Assembly: GCF_002954545.1 (NCBI RefSeq)
Contig: NZ_MSCH01000003.1
Span: forward strand, 3,482,789-3,546,788
Direction: 5' to 3'
Length of the DNA stretch: 64,000 nucleotides
Source of the DNA: Psychrosphaera saromensis
GTDB lineage: Bacteria > Pseudomonadota > Gammaproteobacteria > Enterobacterales > Alteromonadaceae
Shown here: positions 36,391-46,503 of the stretch, one piece after another
Layout of the letters: each line of letters starts with the position of its first letter
Numbering within the stretch: the stretch's first letter is position 1
Notes under the pieces: model-generated
What the model was told of the DNA's origin: nothing
Seen by the model: the letters and a program-made list of their open reading frames with translations, nothing else
Database searches by the model: none
Position numbers and translations under genes: made by a program

Positions 36391-36653
36391 AACTAATCCT
36401 TTGCATAGAGTCTCTGCTATTTTTATATAGCCTTACTCATTATGCTTTTCTTCGACAACAGCCGATGGTATCTGATAAAAAATACAGTTTAACAGCTAAA
36501 TACATGAAACATAGAATCAATGGCGCCTAAATCAATGGCACGTAAATCAATGACACAGAAAATTTCTCTAGCCCCTTATAATAAAGTAGGTCTCTTTTAG
36601 ACGCTTAACAAAAACATAAATCTAGAGCGTGGTTTTTATTCTTTTTTAGTCAT
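36391..36653. other. Gene-free spacer with short direct repeats
   Basis: No ORF. Contains three imperfect copies of AAATCAATGGC around 36515-36560. Confidence 0.4.
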
Positions 36654-36678
36654 AAAAAAAGGGAGCTTATTCGCTCCC
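36654..36678 (-). terminator. Terminator of the RND operon
   Basis: GGGAGC-6 base loop-GCTCCC, followed on the minus strand by T7. It lies 31 bases past the pump stop. Confidence 0.92.
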
Positions 36679-36708
36679 TCAAATTCACTTATAAATTAAA
36701 ACTATTCG

Positions 36709-39700
36709 TTAAGCTTCTGGCTTATCACCCGCTAACTGATGTTCTATTTCGTTAGTTATTGCCATTGGCGAGCCTGTGTTTTTAGCAATCCAATAATATG
36801 CCATTGGAATAACGTACAAAGTTAATATGGTAGAAAATGCCACACCAAAGAAGATAACAACACCAATTACCGAACGACTCTCTGCGCCTGCACCAGACGC
36901 TATCATTAACGGAATAGCACTCATTACCGTTGAGAATGATGTCATGACGATAGGACGCAATCGTTGTTTTGATGCTTGTAACAAGGACGCTTTAAAGTCA
37001 CCACCTTTATCTCGTAACTGATTAGTAAACTCTACAATCAAGATGCCGTTTTTAGCGGCTAGGCCAATCAACATCACCAGTCCAATTTGACTATAAATAT
37101 TCAATGTCATGCCTGTTAACTTTAAGCCCATTAATGCGCCAAGTGCGGCTAACGGCACAGCCAACATAATAACTAAAGGATGCACAAAGCTTTCAAACTG
37201 CGCGGCTAATACTAAGTAAGTAACCACCATCGCCATTAACATAACAAAGCCAATTGAACCGCCCGACTCTTTGTATAATGCCGACTGCCCTTTGTAATCA
37301 ACGTTAACGCTACCGGTAATATTGTCGGTAACCACCTGATTTAAAAAGTCTAATGCTTGTCCTAAGGTATAACCGTCGGCTAAGTTTGCATCAATCGTAA
37401 TTGAGCGCATACGGTTATAACGATTCAAACGACTTGCCGTTGCTTGCTCGTTCACTTCAACCAAATTAGATAATGGGATTAATTGTTGAGTGGTAGCAGA
37501 GCGTACATATAATCCATCTAGATCCGAAGGACTATTAAACTCTTCATCGCGGCCTTCAAGTAATACATTATATTCTTCACCACGTTCAATATAAGTTGTG
37601 GCGCGGCGCTGACCTAACATCGCTTCTAATGTGCCACCAATATCGGCCACCGACACACCCAAGTCAGACGCACGTTCTGTATTAATCTCCACCAGCAATT
37701 GCGGTAAGGTTTCTTTAAAGTCACTGTCGAGTCTAAGTAATTTAGGATTCTTACGCGCCTCAGCCAAGATAATATCTCGCCAGCTCGCCAGTTCTTCATA
37801 AGTGTCGCCTTGAATAACAAACTGCACAGGATTGCCAACACCTCGGCCACCAATACCACCTCTCATTACTGCGAATGCGCGAATGTCGGTTAACTCTTGT
37901 AACTCTTTTGAGATCTCGTCCATCACTTGATTGGTGGATTTAGTTCTGGTTTCCCAGTCAGGCATACCGATAACTGCAACACCTGAGCTGCCACCAAACC
38001 CCGGCGTTCTAACCAGTACTCTGCTAAGATCACCACGTTCATAATAAGGTAACAAACGCTTTTCTACTTGTTCGGTATTGTTAACGCTATTTGTATAACT
38101 TGCTCCCTCAGCACCTTTAATAAGGACAAAGAAATTACCTCTGTCTTCTTTTGGGGCTAATTCTTGAGGAATGGTTTGAAACAAGCCAACCATAGTTGCT
38201 AAGGCCAATACCATAATAATAACTAAGCCAATTTTGTTATTAACTGCAGTTTTAAGTTGGTTTTCATAGCTATTTTCTAACTTGTTAAAGCTATTATCTA
38301 ACCACTTACCAAATTTAGATTCGCGTTCCTGGTGTTTCAATATTTTTGAACACAACATAGGCGATAAGGTTAATGCCGTGATACTTGAGAAAACAACGGC
38401 TGTGGCGACGGTGACGGCAAATTCGACAAACAAGCGCCCTACATTGCCCTCAAGAAACACCAAAGGAATAAACACAGACACCAAGACAAGCGTGGTAGCG
38501 ATAACGGCAAAACCAACTTCTCTAGCGCCGTTATAGGCCGCCATGAGTGATGATTCACCTTCTTCGATACGACGGTAAATATTTTCCAACACCACAATGG
38601 AGTCGTCGACTACCAAACCTATGGCCAATACTAACGCTAACAAGGTTAATAAATTGATAGAAAAGTCTAACATTAGCAATACACTGAACGTGGCAACTAA
38701 AGCCACAGGCACTGTGATAGCAGGAATGAATGTTGCTCTAACATTACCCAAAAATAGATATATAACGAATATAACCAAAGCAATGGCGATGGCTAACGTG
38801 CTATAAACTTCTTCAATTGATTTTGCGATAAACACAGAAGAGTCATAAGAGTCTGAAATCTCAGTTCCCTCTGGCAAGGTTTCTTGTAGTTTTGCTAATT
38901 CAGCTCTGGCACTACGCACAACGTCTAAAGTATTAGCTTTAGACTGTTTGATGATACCGAGGCCAACCATGTTTTTACCGTTACCACGGAATGAGTTTTC
39001 TTCATCTTCAGCAGCTAATTCAACTTCACTAACATCACCAAGGCGAATTAAGTAACCATCTTCACCTTTACCAACAACTAATGACTTATATTGCTCAGGG
39101 GTTTTATAGGCACGTTCTATACGTACATTAAAAATTCGTTCTGTTGACTTAACTTCACCAGCCGGAAGTTCTACGTTTTCTCTGCGTAACGTATTTTCAA
39201 TATCGGCAACGGTAACGTTTCTTGCTGCCATTGCGTCTCGGTCTAACCAGACTTTCATTGAATAATCACGACCACCGCCCAAACGCACACGAGCAACCCC
39301 ATCTACCACGGCAAAACGGTCAACAATATAACGTTTGGCATAGTCGGTTAATTCAAGGCTGTTCATGGTGGTTGAGTTCATAACAAACCAAGCGATAACG
39401 TCTTCATCATCACCGGCTTTAAATACTTCCGGTGGCAACGCTTGTTCTGGTAAGTTGTTTAACGCTCTTGATACACGCTCACGAACATCATTGGCAGCAG
39501 AGTCAATATCACGAGTAGTTTTAAACTCTACTGTAATTTGAGAGCGGCCATTGCTAGAGCTGGAATTAATATTTTTAATCCCTTCTATACCGGAAATTCG
39601 CCCTTCCAATAACTGAGTAATTTTACTTTCAACAATTTCAGCCGACGCGCCTGGGTAACTAGTGCTAACTGACACAATTGGTGGATCAATATCTGGGTAT

Positions 39701-39807
39701 TGACGTAACGACAACATGAAAAAAGCAACAATACCAAAAGTAACAAGCAACATATTAACTACGGTTGCAAATACAGGACGTTTAACGGAGATATCAGATA
39801 ACAACAT
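36709..39807 (-). CDS. RND efflux pump inner membrane subunit (HAE1/AcrB type)
   Basis: 1032 residues with 12 membrane helices in two halves and two large periplasmic loops. The start LLSDISVKRPVFATVVNMLLV and the block RQYPDIDPPIVSVSTSYPGASAEIVES are typical of HAE1 pumps. The proton-relay pair DD is visible in helix 4 (LALVLAIGLVVDDSIVVLENI), and Lys of helix 10 is present in GLAAKNGILIVEF. It exports hydrophobic drugs, bile salts or dyes via an outer membrane TolC protein, which is not encoded here. The gene follows the adaptor with 3 bases between them. Substrate unknown. Confidence 0.95.
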   Translation of the reverse strand: MLLSDISVKRPVFATVVNMLLVTFGIVAFFMLSLRQYPDIDPPIVSVSTSYPGASAEIVESKITQLLEGRISGIEGIKNINSSSSNGRSQITVEFKTTRDIDSAANDVRERVSRALNNLPEQALPPEVFKAGDDEDVIAWFVMNSTTMNSLELTDYAKRYIVDRFAVVDGVARVRLGGGRDYSMKVWLDRDAMAARNVTVADIENTLRRENVELPAGEVKSTERIFNVRIERAYKTPEQYKSLVVGKGEDGYLIRLGDVSEVELAAEDEENSFRGNGKNMVGLGIIKQSKANTLDVVRSARAELAKLQETLPEGTEISDSYDSSVFIAKSIEEVYSTLAIAIALVIFVIYLFLGNVRATFIPAITVPVALVATFSVLLMLDFSINLLTLLALVLAIGLVVDDSIVVLENIYRRIEEGESSLMAAYNGAREVGFAVIATTLVLVSVFIPLVFLEGNVGRLFVEFAVTVATAVVFSSITALTLSPMLCSKILKHQERESKFGKWLDNSFNKLENSYENQLKTAVNNKIGLVIIMVLALATMVGLFQTIPQELAPKEDRGNFFVLIKGAEGASYTNSVNNTEQVEKRLLPYYERGDLSRVLVRTPGFGGSSGVAVIGMPDWETRTKSTNQVMDEISKELQELTDIRAFAVMRGGIGGRGVGNPVQFVIQGDTYEELASWRDIILAEARKNPKLLRLDSDFKETLPQLLVEINTERASDLGVSVADIGGTLEAMLGQRRATTYIERGEEYNVLLEGRDEEFNSPSDLDGLYVRSATTQQLIPLSNLVEVNEQATASRLNRYNRMRSITIDANLADGYTLGQALDFLNQVVTDNITGSVNVDYKGQSALYKESGGSIGFVMLMAMVVTYLVLAAQFESFVHPLVIMLAVPLAALGALMGLKLTGMTLNIYSQIGLVMLIGLAAKNGILIVEFTNQLRDKGGDFKASLLQASKQRLRPIVMTSFSTVMSAIPLMIASGAGAESRSVIGVVIFFGVAFSTILTLYVIPMAYYWIAKNTGSPMAITNEIEHQLAGDKPEA

Positions 39808-39810
39808 AAC

Positions 39811-40881
39811 TTACTCCTTGGCTGCAGCAGTATCAGCGGCCATCATTTCAGGTGTCGTTATCATTGAGCCTTCACGCACTTTAATGACACCTTGGCTCAC
39901 GACTATGTCACCTTCAACCAAACCAGATACAATTTCTACAAGACCAGGCTTGCGTCGCCCTGTTACCACTTGCACACGGTGAACTTTGTTATCAATTACT
40001 TGGTAAACATAATGCTCTGCGTTAATTGGGATAATTGCCGTTTCTGGTACCGTTAACACTTCAACCGATTTAGTTTCAACAATCAATTGTAACAACATGC
40101 CAGCTCTTAACTTCAGCTGTTTGTTCGGGAAAATAGCACGGACTTTAAATGAACGAGTCGCTTTGTCTAACCGTGAGGCGATACTAGTAATTTTACCGTT
40201 AAACTCCAGAGGGTAAGCGATGTTTTTAGCCGATACAGATTGACCAAAACTAACACGGTTTAGAAATTTCTCTGGTAATTCAAACTCTACTTTGATTTGA
40301 GATAAATCATCTAACGTAGTGATTTCAGTGTTACTTGTTAGTAACTGACCTTGGCTTATTTGACGTAAACCTAATTTGCCAGCAAACGGCGCGTACACAA
40401 ATTTTTCTGACAATCGGATTTTAGCTACTGACAATTGAGCTTGAGTTGTTTCCATTAAGCTCTTTTGGCTGTCTATCGCACTTTCTGCCGGAGCACTGGT
40501 TTTATTTATATCTAATAGGCGCTGTAGTTGTCTTTGTTGTTCTGCGAATTTTATCTCTAATTCTTTTACCTCGGCCTGCTCTTGTGCATGTTCAAGTGCA
40601 ATGATCAATTGTCCTTTTTTAACATTATCACTGTCATCAAAATGAACGGACTTAACACGGTCAGTACTTTGGGCCGTTAAAAGAATAGATTCATTTGCTT
40701 GAGTTGTGCCTAAAGCGGTAATTTCATCTTTCAAAAACTGTTTTTTTACAGTTTGAGTTTCAACTAAAGTAGGTTTATTACTGCCTTTCTTCGCGGTTAA
40801 AGTATCTGCTGCAGGCCAAAAGACATACGTCAGCATACAAATTAATAATAATACAATCCAAGTAACTGGTTTTTTAAACAT
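39811..40881 (-). CDS. RND efflux periplasmic adaptor subunit
   Basis: 356 residues. An N-terminal anchor (about 7-24) is followed by the membrane-fusion layout: hairpin domain (about 85-150), lipoyl halves (VKSVHFDDSDNVKKGQLIIALE and FAPF... GKLGLRQISQGQ), beta-barrel (about 200-270), and a membrane-proximal domain ending GLVEGDIVVSQGVIKVREG. First gene of the operon and cotranscribed with the pump, as usual. No regulator gene adjoins it. Confidence 0.94.
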   Translation of the reverse strand: MFKKPVTWIVLLLICMLTYVFWPAADTLTAKKGSNKPTLVETQTVKKQFLKDEITALGTTQANESILLTAQSTDRVKSVHFDDSDNVKKGQLIIALEHAQEQAEVKELEIKFAEQQRQLQRLLDINKTSAPAESAIDSQKSLMETTQAQLSVAKIRLSEKFVYAPFAGKLGLRQISQGQLLTSNTEITTLDDLSQIKVEFELPEKFLNRVSFGQSVSAKNIAYPLEFNGKITSIASRLDKATRSFKVRAIFPNKQLKLRAGMLLQLIVETKSVEVLTVPETAIIPINAEHYVYQVIDNKVHRVQVVTGRRKPGLVEIVSGLVEGDIVVSQGVIKVREGSMITTPEMMAADTAAAKE

Positions 40882-41119
40882 TTATTTATACCCATATTGG
40901 TTGAAAGAGTGAGTAGTATTAGAGCCTCACGTTATTGTCGGCGATAATATCAACATTAGCCTCGGCGTCACAGGCGATTAACCTTAGCAAATTGACGACT
41001 TAACGCTTATAAAAAGAATATATTTTTATTTATAACTAAAAATAAATTAATATTGTGGCTTAACACTAGTTCCTGATAGGGTTGAATGATATTCACATTC
41101 AAAAGTTGAAAGTTGAAAC

Positions 41120-42019
41120 ATGAACAATACAATTAATAACGTAGCAATCGTAGGTGGTACTCACGGTAATGAGTTGGCAGGTGTTTATCTTGTCAATTAT
41201 TGGCGTAATACTGAACCTCAGTTTATTACTAGGGCGTCTTTTTCAACCGAAACGCTATTAGCCAATACCAAAGCTATTGGTCTTAATAAGCGTTATTTTG
41301 ATAGTGACTTAAATAGACAATTCTCGGCTGAGTCTTTAGCCAATATGAATTTGAGTAATTACGAGCAATCACGAGCCAAAGTGATCAATCAACAATTAGG
41401 GCCTAAAGGCAATCCTAAATCTGATTTGATCATAGATTTACACAACACTACATCAAATATGGGCCCTTCATTACTTATTCCACAACAAGGTGAGTTTTAC
41501 GACTTGTTGGCTATTTATGTTAGAGAAATGATGCCAGAAGCCGTTGTGTTGTTGGATGAAGATCATATCGCAAATCAAGATCATCATTTGCTATCTACCA
41601 TAGCGAAACGTGGCGTTATCGTGGAAGTTGGTCCTGTGCCACAAGGTGTATTAAAACACGAAGTAAATGAACAAATGGCAAAAATGACAGGGATTATTTT
41701 AGACTTTGTTGAGTTATACAACTTAGATAATTTGCCGCAACTACCAAGTTCAACTGACGCTTTCCGTTATTTGGAGTCTTTAACTCTACCAGTTAACGAT
41801 AAAAATGAACGTATGGGCATGGTACATAAAAATATAGAGGGCAATGACTTTCAACCAGTTAAATCTGGCGACCCTATATTTGCGTTGTTTGACGGCACTG
41901 AAATCAATTATCAAGGTGATAAAACGGTTTATCCTGCCTTTATAAATGAAGCCGCTTATTACGACAATAACTTAGCCATGAGCCTTTGTGAAAAAGTTGT
42001 TATTAACAACCCTCGTTAA
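41120..42019 (+). CDS. Aspartoacylase / succinylglutamate-desuccinylase family hydrolase
   Basis: 299 residues. Zinc ligands are in GGTHGNELAG (His15, Glu18 by the visible spacing) and LIIDLHNTTSNMG. The RYFDSDLNRQF block is the family substrate-binding signature, and the GVIVEVGPVPQGVLKHEV block carries the catalytic Glu. The length and residues suit aspartoacylase (N-acetyl-aspartate to aspartate and acetate) rather than AstE. Divergent from the RND operon, alone in its transcription unit. Confidence 0.88.
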   Translation: MNNTINNVAIVGGTHGNELAGVYLVNYWRNTEPQFITRASFSTETLLANTKAIGLNKRYFDSDLNRQFSAESLANMNLSNYEQSRAKVINQQLGPKGNPKSDLIIDLHNTTSNMGPSLLIPQQGEFYDLLAIYVREMMPEAVVLLDEDHIANQDHHLLSTIAKRGVIVEVGPVPQGVLKHEVNEQMAKMTGIILDFVELYNLDNLPQLPSSTDAFRYLESLTLPVNDKNERMGMVHKNIEGNDFQPVKSGDPIFALFDGTEINYQGDKTVYPAFINEAAYYDNNLAMSLCEKVVINNPR

Positions 42020-42052
42020 TACGGCTTAAATCAATAACGGTAATAAGTTCAC

Positions 42053-42078
42053 AGCAGAACCAAGTATTTGGTTCTGCT
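42053..42078 (+). terminator. Hairpin past the aspartoacylase gene
   Basis: Perfect 11-bp stem AGCAGAACCAA/TTGGTTCTGCT with a 4-base loop, no T run. Confidence 0.6.
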
Positions 42079-42139
42079 GATTAACAATACGCTAACTTGA
42101 TATATGTTCAGCCGTTTTTCACCGTCCTTTCTCCCACTA

Positions 42140-42166
42140 CCTTTTCCTTTTCCTTTTCCTTTTCCT
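42140..42166. repeat. 6-base tandem repeat (CCTTTT)
   Basis: Four copies of CCTTTT plus CCT, just past the end of the pilin operon. Confidence 0.9.
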
Positions 42167-42174
42167 ACGTCATT

Positions 42175-42780
42175 TTAATCACAATTAACTTTGTCTTTAT
42201 CTAGCTCTAAACGTATTCGTCCCACATTAGAAATAACCAGTGCCTGTTTAACTTGCTCATTAATACATAAAGCGATTGTTGCTGTGGTTGTCATTGTTGT
42301 GTTGATTGGTGCAAATCTAACTTCATCTCTGTTGGCGTAAACCTTTACTGGTAAAGATACTTTGTAAGAACTTAAAATTTTATCTGTTGAGTCAACAAAT
42401 CCATTATTATTTTGATCGGTAAAAGTAATAATTTCATCCTGCCAATTACCAGTGCAGTTTATTCTATCTTGAGTTGGGCAAGTCATTACATAGGTAAATT
42501 GACTCGCCGCAATTGATTTGGCTAATTGTAAATGCGAACTAAATTGGTTTACTTCACTGGTCAGTTTATTACGTTGAAAGAAGGCAGATAACGATGGACT
42601 CACAACCATAGACAAGGTTGCAATAAGTGCGACCACCAGCATCATTTCAATTAATGTGAATCCCTGTTGCTCATCATGTTTGGCTGGCGAATTAACCGCG
42701 TTTTTTACCCTCAGATTTTCTGCGTCAGCACTGACTACTTGAAGAATACTATTCACATCAACAATCCCAACAGAGTTCAT
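42175..42780 (-). CDS. fimT: GspH/FimT-type minor pseudopilin
   Basis: 201 residues from ATG 42780, which overlaps the previous gene by 23 bases; ATG 42831 is also in frame. The prepilin motif GFTLIEMMLVVALIATLSMV places cleavage after the Gly. The GspH/FimT globular domain follows (SHLQLAKSIAASQF, NPxxxV-like). The leader is unusually long at about 41 residues, so a later unconventional start such as GTG is possible. A minor pilin that primes type IV pilus assembly. Last gene of the operon. Confidence 0.8.
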   Translation of the reverse strand: MNSVGIVDVNSILQVVSADAENLRVKNAVNSPAKHDEQQGFTLIEMMLVVALIATLSMVVSPSLSAFFQRNKLTSEVNQFSSHLQLAKSIAASQFTYVMTCPTQDRINCTGNWQDEIITFTDQNNNGFVDSTDKILSSYKVSLPVKVYANRDEVRFAPINTTMTTTATIALCINEQVKQALVISNVGRIRLELDKDKVNCD

Positions 42781-43225
42781 CGCTGGCAAACTCACCATCT
42801 TTGTTTTTGTCATAGCCTCGCCTACCATCAAAGTAGTAAATTAAAGCGCCGTAACGGTTTTTATCTTTGTCGTTAATTGCAGTTGCCGTTATTTGATATT
42901 CAAGACCATTAACGCTAACAAATGAAATAACCAGACTAAAAATGGCATCTTGTTCTAGCTTATTTGCAGGCGAATACGCCTGAAATATCCAAGGGTTGCC
43001 TGTATTGGTAACTGAGTTTTCAGAGCCTGCGGCACCGAGGTAATTTCCATTAAACAACTTATACTGCTCTAACTTGCTCGCAAGCATGAGTAAGTCTGAC
43101 TGTGCTTGGATTAATTTAGTTTTGTCTATGTGACGGACATAACTCTGTACGCCTAACGTTAACAAACTAAATAAAATCGACAAGACCACGAGTAACTCTA
43201 TTAAACTAAATCCTTTTGGTTTCAT
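42758..43225 (-). CDS. pilE: Type IV pilin-like protein (PilE type)
   Basis: 155 residues. MKPKGFSLIELLVVLSILFSLLTLGVQSYV is a short leader with cleavage after Gly5 and the Glu at +5 of the mature protein that pilins need. C-terminal part ends CWDC, a possible disulphide. It resembles the PilE proteins of minor pilin operons in Pseudomonas and relatives more than a major subunit. Confidence 0.85.
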   Translation of the reverse strand: MKPKGFSLIELLVVLSILFSLLTLGVQSYVRHIDKTKLIQAQSDLLMLASKLEQYKLFNGNYLGAAGSENSVTNTGNPWIFQAYSPANKLEQDAIFSLVISFVSVNGLEYQITATAINDKDKNRYGALIYYFDGRRGYDKNKDGEFASDELCWDC

Positions 43226-43237
43226 GTTTATCCCCTG

Positions 43238-43900
43238 CTATTTTTCTATAAACTGAATATCTCTTTCGGTTGAAACAAGTGAAATTTGAAATTCATGGCC
43301 ATCTGCATTGCCTATCACTGGCATACCTTCGCTGTCATCTGAGTCGTCATTTACGGTTACAGACTCTCTGGTGATTATTGAGGTTTCCGTCACAGCTAAA
43401 TTTGAATGTAATAGCTCGACACATTGCTTGATAATTAAAGTCTCTAGTCGTTGATTAGGGTCTACCTCATCGAGCTCAACGGACAGTACAGCGAGGTGAT
43501 TTACCGCAGTCGCTAACATTCTGGCTTGGTTAAGTTGAATGCCCTGTGATGGATAAAGTAACATCCAATTACTTTTCGCAGCTTCTCCACAATTGGGGAG
43601 CTCGCTGTGCGCTAACTTGCCATTAATTGCTAACACACTGCTAAGCTGTAAAATTGCAGATGAGTATTCTGACGTTGATAATTGATTGAAAATAAGCTGT
43701 TTATTATTTGTTAACCATAATCTAGCTTGTTGATATACCGCTTGGTTGTTAAGCATGACAGTTTGTGTGCTTGAAGACAAAATGGACGACACCGACAATA
43801 AAGTCATTATTAATAAAAAAATAAGCACCAGAACCAATACGACACCTTGCTGTGTTTTATAACTCCGCCTTAGATGACCTTTTCTGCCAACAAATTTCAT
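43238..43900 (-). CDS. pilX: Type IV minor pilin PilX
   Basis: 220 residues. QQGVVLVLVLIFLLIMTLLSVSSILSSSTQTVMLNNQ is the PilX N-terminal helix; like other PilX proteins it lacks the usual Glu at +5. Start overlaps the pilW stop by ATGA, so translation is coupled. Part of the minor pilin complex at the pilus tip. Confidence 0.85.
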   Translation of the reverse strand: MKFVGRKGHLRRSYKTQQGVVLVLVLIFLLIMTLLSVSSILSSSTQTVMLNNQAVYQQARLWLTNNKQLIFNQLSTSEYSSAILQLSSVLAINGKLAHSELPNCGEAAKSNWMLLYPSQGIQLNQARMLATAVNHLAVLSVELDEVDPNQRLETLIIKQCVELLHSNLAVTETSIITRESVTVNDDSDDSEGMPVIGNADGHEFQISLVSTERDIQFIEK

Positions 43901-44745
43901 AACGAGTTACTTGCCATTTGGTTATTATCTAAAGTGATGATTGTTGAAAACTGGCGAACTAAGATATTTTCTGGTGCTTCATAACTGTCATTTGACAACA
44001 GACGTACTTGCCTATGCTTTTGTAGTTTTGTTAAAACTGGACTGCCAATTAATACAGCAAGGTTAACGGCTACTATTTCAGTGCCAGCGGATAAATATGT
44101 AGAGAGTAGATTGGCGTTAACCCAAACAAAACGTTCATTGTTGCTACTATTTCCGTCATTAACTGCATGCACTTTTATCAGATACTGTATTTGTAAGTCG
44201 TACACATCCTCTAATATAGACACCGAATAATTATAGCTACCGTTGGACTTTAAACCTCGTAGATAACGGCCATCGAAACTTTTACAGCGTAATGTAGTTT
44301 CCTCTAAGTAATATTGATTAACCACATGGAATAGCTCCCCATCGTTAAAATCAAAATTAGATCCGGTACAGCTTTTGTCGGCACTTGTATTAATCGTGAT
44401 TTGGTCGGGAGCGTCGCCCCCGTCTAGACTTGCTATTAAAGGGTATAAACTGAAAGTTAACTCTGTTGCTATTGGATAAGCCGTTATAAAGCTAGCTTCT
44501 TGGTTAATATCAACCTGTGTATTTAAATTGGCAGAATACACATTGCTATAACCCGCCAGTTGAATACTCGAATGTAATAACGGGATTATGTATTGGCCGT
44601 CATAGAAAACGTTTTCTAACGCTTTATTAGTTAAAAATAATTGATGATTAGCGTTATAAACACGCAGAACCAAAGACGAAATAACACTGCCAATGGTTAA
44701 GGCGATTAATAACTCCAACAAAGAAAATCCGCCATTAACTTTCAT
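43897..44745 (-). CDS. pilW: Type IV minor pilin PilW
   Basis: 282 residues. MKVNGGFSLLELLIALTIGSVISSLVLRVY is a prepilin leader and helix, with cleavage after Gly6. The globular domain is of PilW length. It overlaps pilV by 11 bases and pilX by 4. Role: assembly-initiating minor pilin. Confidence 0.88.
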   Translation of the reverse strand: MKVNGGFSLLELLIALTIGSVISSLVLRVYNANHQLFLTNKALENVFYDGQYIIPLLHSSIQLAGYSNVYSANLNTQVDINQEASFITAYPIATELTFSLYPLIASLDGGDAPDQITINTSADKSCTGSNFDFNDGELFHVVNQYYLEETTLRCKSFDGRYLRGLKSNGSYNYSVSILEDVYDLQIQYLIKVHAVNDGNSSNNERFVWVNANLLSTYLSAGTEIVAVNLAVLIGSPVLTKLQKHRQVRLLSNDSYEAPENILVRQFSTIITLDNNQMASNSL

Positions 44746-45460
44746 GGCGGCTATCTACTAAGATCAGTTGTTGCGAATAGCATTGGTAGAGCTGATTTGA
44801 GCCTAGTGTTGCCTGTTCACAGCTAGACTGACTGGGATAACTTGGCTTATTCTTAGTTTGGCTAGGCCAGAGTATATTGATATCCAACAACAGAATGTCA
44901 TTGCCATCTATTCCACCAATACCATCCATATTTGAATAAATAATGACTTTTGCCTCATTTGATAACTTCGCTAACATGCAGCTAACTTCATAAGTATCGA
45001 ACTGAACTAACTGTGTGCTATTACAAAAAGTTAACGAGCTTTGATCATTATCTCTGCAAGTTTGAATAACACTGGGGACTTGTTGGCAAAAACAAACATA
45101 GTTTGAATTGTCACAGCTAGAAAAAGAGGAAAAGTCGTACGAGTTGGAAGAAAAATAAGGTGTATTTACGCCAACGGATAAAGCGTTAAAAACACTCACT
45201 TTATTAACGGACACGCGACTTGCTAGGTTATTTGCTATCAGTGAGGCTTGAATGAAACTTTGATTGGTTTGATTAGCTTTAGTCGCTATAAGTTGTAGGC
45301 CAACAATGCCTAGCACACCAATAGAAAGAACGATTAAGGCAACCAGAACTTCTATTAAACTAGCGCCTTTTGAATACGTTATTGAATAGCCGCTTGGATA
45401 AGATCTTGAAAGGGCTTTTAAATGAGAGGCTGCAGTTAAGTCCGTTTTACTGTTTATCAT
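44735..45460 (-). CDS. pilV: Type IV minor pilin PilV
   Basis: 241 residues from ATG 45460; an in-frame TTG 7 codons earlier is less likely. SKGASLIEVLVALIVLSIGVLGIVGLQL is the class III helix; the leader before it is long (about 33 residues), unusual but seen in PilV. A hairpin immediately precedes the start. First gene of the pilV-pilW-pilX-pilE-fimT operon; pilY1, usually between pilX and pilE, is absent. Confidence 0.85.
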   Translation of the reverse strand: MINSKTDLTAASHLKALSRSYPSGYSITYSKGASLIEVLVALIVLSIGVLGIVGLQLIATKANQTNQSFIQASLIANNLASRVSVNKVSVFNALSVGVNTPYFSSNSYDFSSFSSCDNSNYVCFCQQVPSVIQTCRDNDQSSLTFCNSTQLVQFDTYEVSCMLAKLSNEAKVIIYSNMDGIGGIDGNDILLLDINILWPSQTKNKPSYPSQSSCEQATLGSNQLYQCYSQQLILVDSRHES

Positions 45461-45465
45461 GTCAC

Positions 45466-45500
45466 TAAGCTTATTTAACAAAATACGTTAAATAAGCTTA
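45466..45500 (-). promoter_or_regulatory. Stem-loop covering the pilV ribosome-site region
   Basis: Perfect 14-bp inverted repeat TAAGCTTATTTAAC/GTTAAATAAGCTTA with a 7-base loop, ending 5 bases before the pilV ATG. There is no good Shine-Dalgarno outside it. Could be an intercistronic processing or terminator-like element after ispH, or a translation block. Confidence 0.6.
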
Positions 45501-45540
45501 GAACATAATTTTTATTCTGTTTCTTTTTTAGGTAATTATT

Positions 45541-46494
45541 TTAGAGGCATTTTTTTTTAGGTGCTTCTTGCAATTCCGCTGGAACGGCAAAAACAATATT
45601 TTCTTCTTTGCCTGGATTTTCTATTACAGTAGAAGCACCGAGTTCTTTTAATCTATCGATAACACCTTTTACCAAAACATCAGGCGCTGAAGCTCCAGCG
45701 GTAACACCAACATTCGGTTTTGATGCTAACCATGCAGTATCGATATTACTGGCATCATCAATTAAATAAGCTTTAGTGCCTACTTTTTCAGATAACTCAC
45801 GTAATCGATTTGAATTAGAGCTATTGGCTGCGCCAACCACCAACATCAAGTCAACTTTATTGGCCAAATCTCGTACCGCATCTTGTCTGTTTTGCGTGGC
45901 ATAACAGATGTCATCTTTACGAGGTCCTTTTATCTCAGGATATTTAGCTCTTAACGCGTCAATTACATCGGCCGTATCATCAACCGACAAAGTAGTCTGT
46001 GAGCAATAGTATAAAGCTGATGGATTTTTTACATTTAATGTTTTTACATCGTCCGGCGACTCAACTAAATAAATCCCACCTTCAGGGTTATTGTATTGCC
46101 CCATAGTCCCTTCAACTTCAGGATGACCTTGGTGACCAATCAATACACATTCAATGCCTTTCTTTGATGCTCTCGTTACTTCCATATGCACTTTAGTTAC
46201 TAATGGACAGGTCGCATCAAATACTTTTAAACCACGGGAGTTAGCTTCTTTACGAACCGCTTGAGAAACACCATGAGCACTAAAAATAACAATACTGTCA
46301 TCTGGCACTTCACTTAGTTCATCAACAAAAACCGCACCACGGTCTTTTAATCCATTGACCACAAACTTGTTATGCACTACTTCATGGCGGACATAAATTG
46401 GTGGTTGAAATATCTCTAAGGCACGCTCAACAATTGATATAGCACGGTCAACACCGGCACAAAAGCCTCTTGGATTGGCTAACAATATTTCCAT
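45541..46494 (-). CDS. ispH: 4-hydroxy-3-methylbut-2-enyl diphosphate reductase
   Basis: Last enzyme of the MEP isoprenoid pathway, making IPP and DMAPP in the cytosol. 317 residues, with the family length. The Fe-S cysteines are visible in [12 protein letters not shown] (Cys12), [11 protein letters not shown] and the later CYATQNRQ block. Sits 9 bases after fkpB in the murJ-ribF-ileS-lspA-fkpB-ispH arrangement common in this class. Confidence 0.97.
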   Translation of the reverse strand: MEILLANPRGFCAGVDRAISIVERALEIFQPPIYVRHEVVHNKFVVNGLKDRGAVFVDELSEVPDDSIVIFSAHGVSQAVRKEANSRGLKVFDATCPLVTKVHMEVTRASKKGIECVLIGHQGHPEVEGTMGQYNNPEGGIYLVESPDDVKTLNVKNPSALYYCSQTTLSVDDTADVIDALRAKYPEIKGPRKDDICYATQNRQDAVRDLANKVDLMLVVGAANSSNSNRLRELSEKVGTKAYLIDDASNIDTAWLASKPNVGVTAGASAPDVLVKGVIDRLKELGASTVIENPGKEENIVFAVPAELQEAPKKKCL

Positions 46495-46503
46495 GATATA
46501 CCT

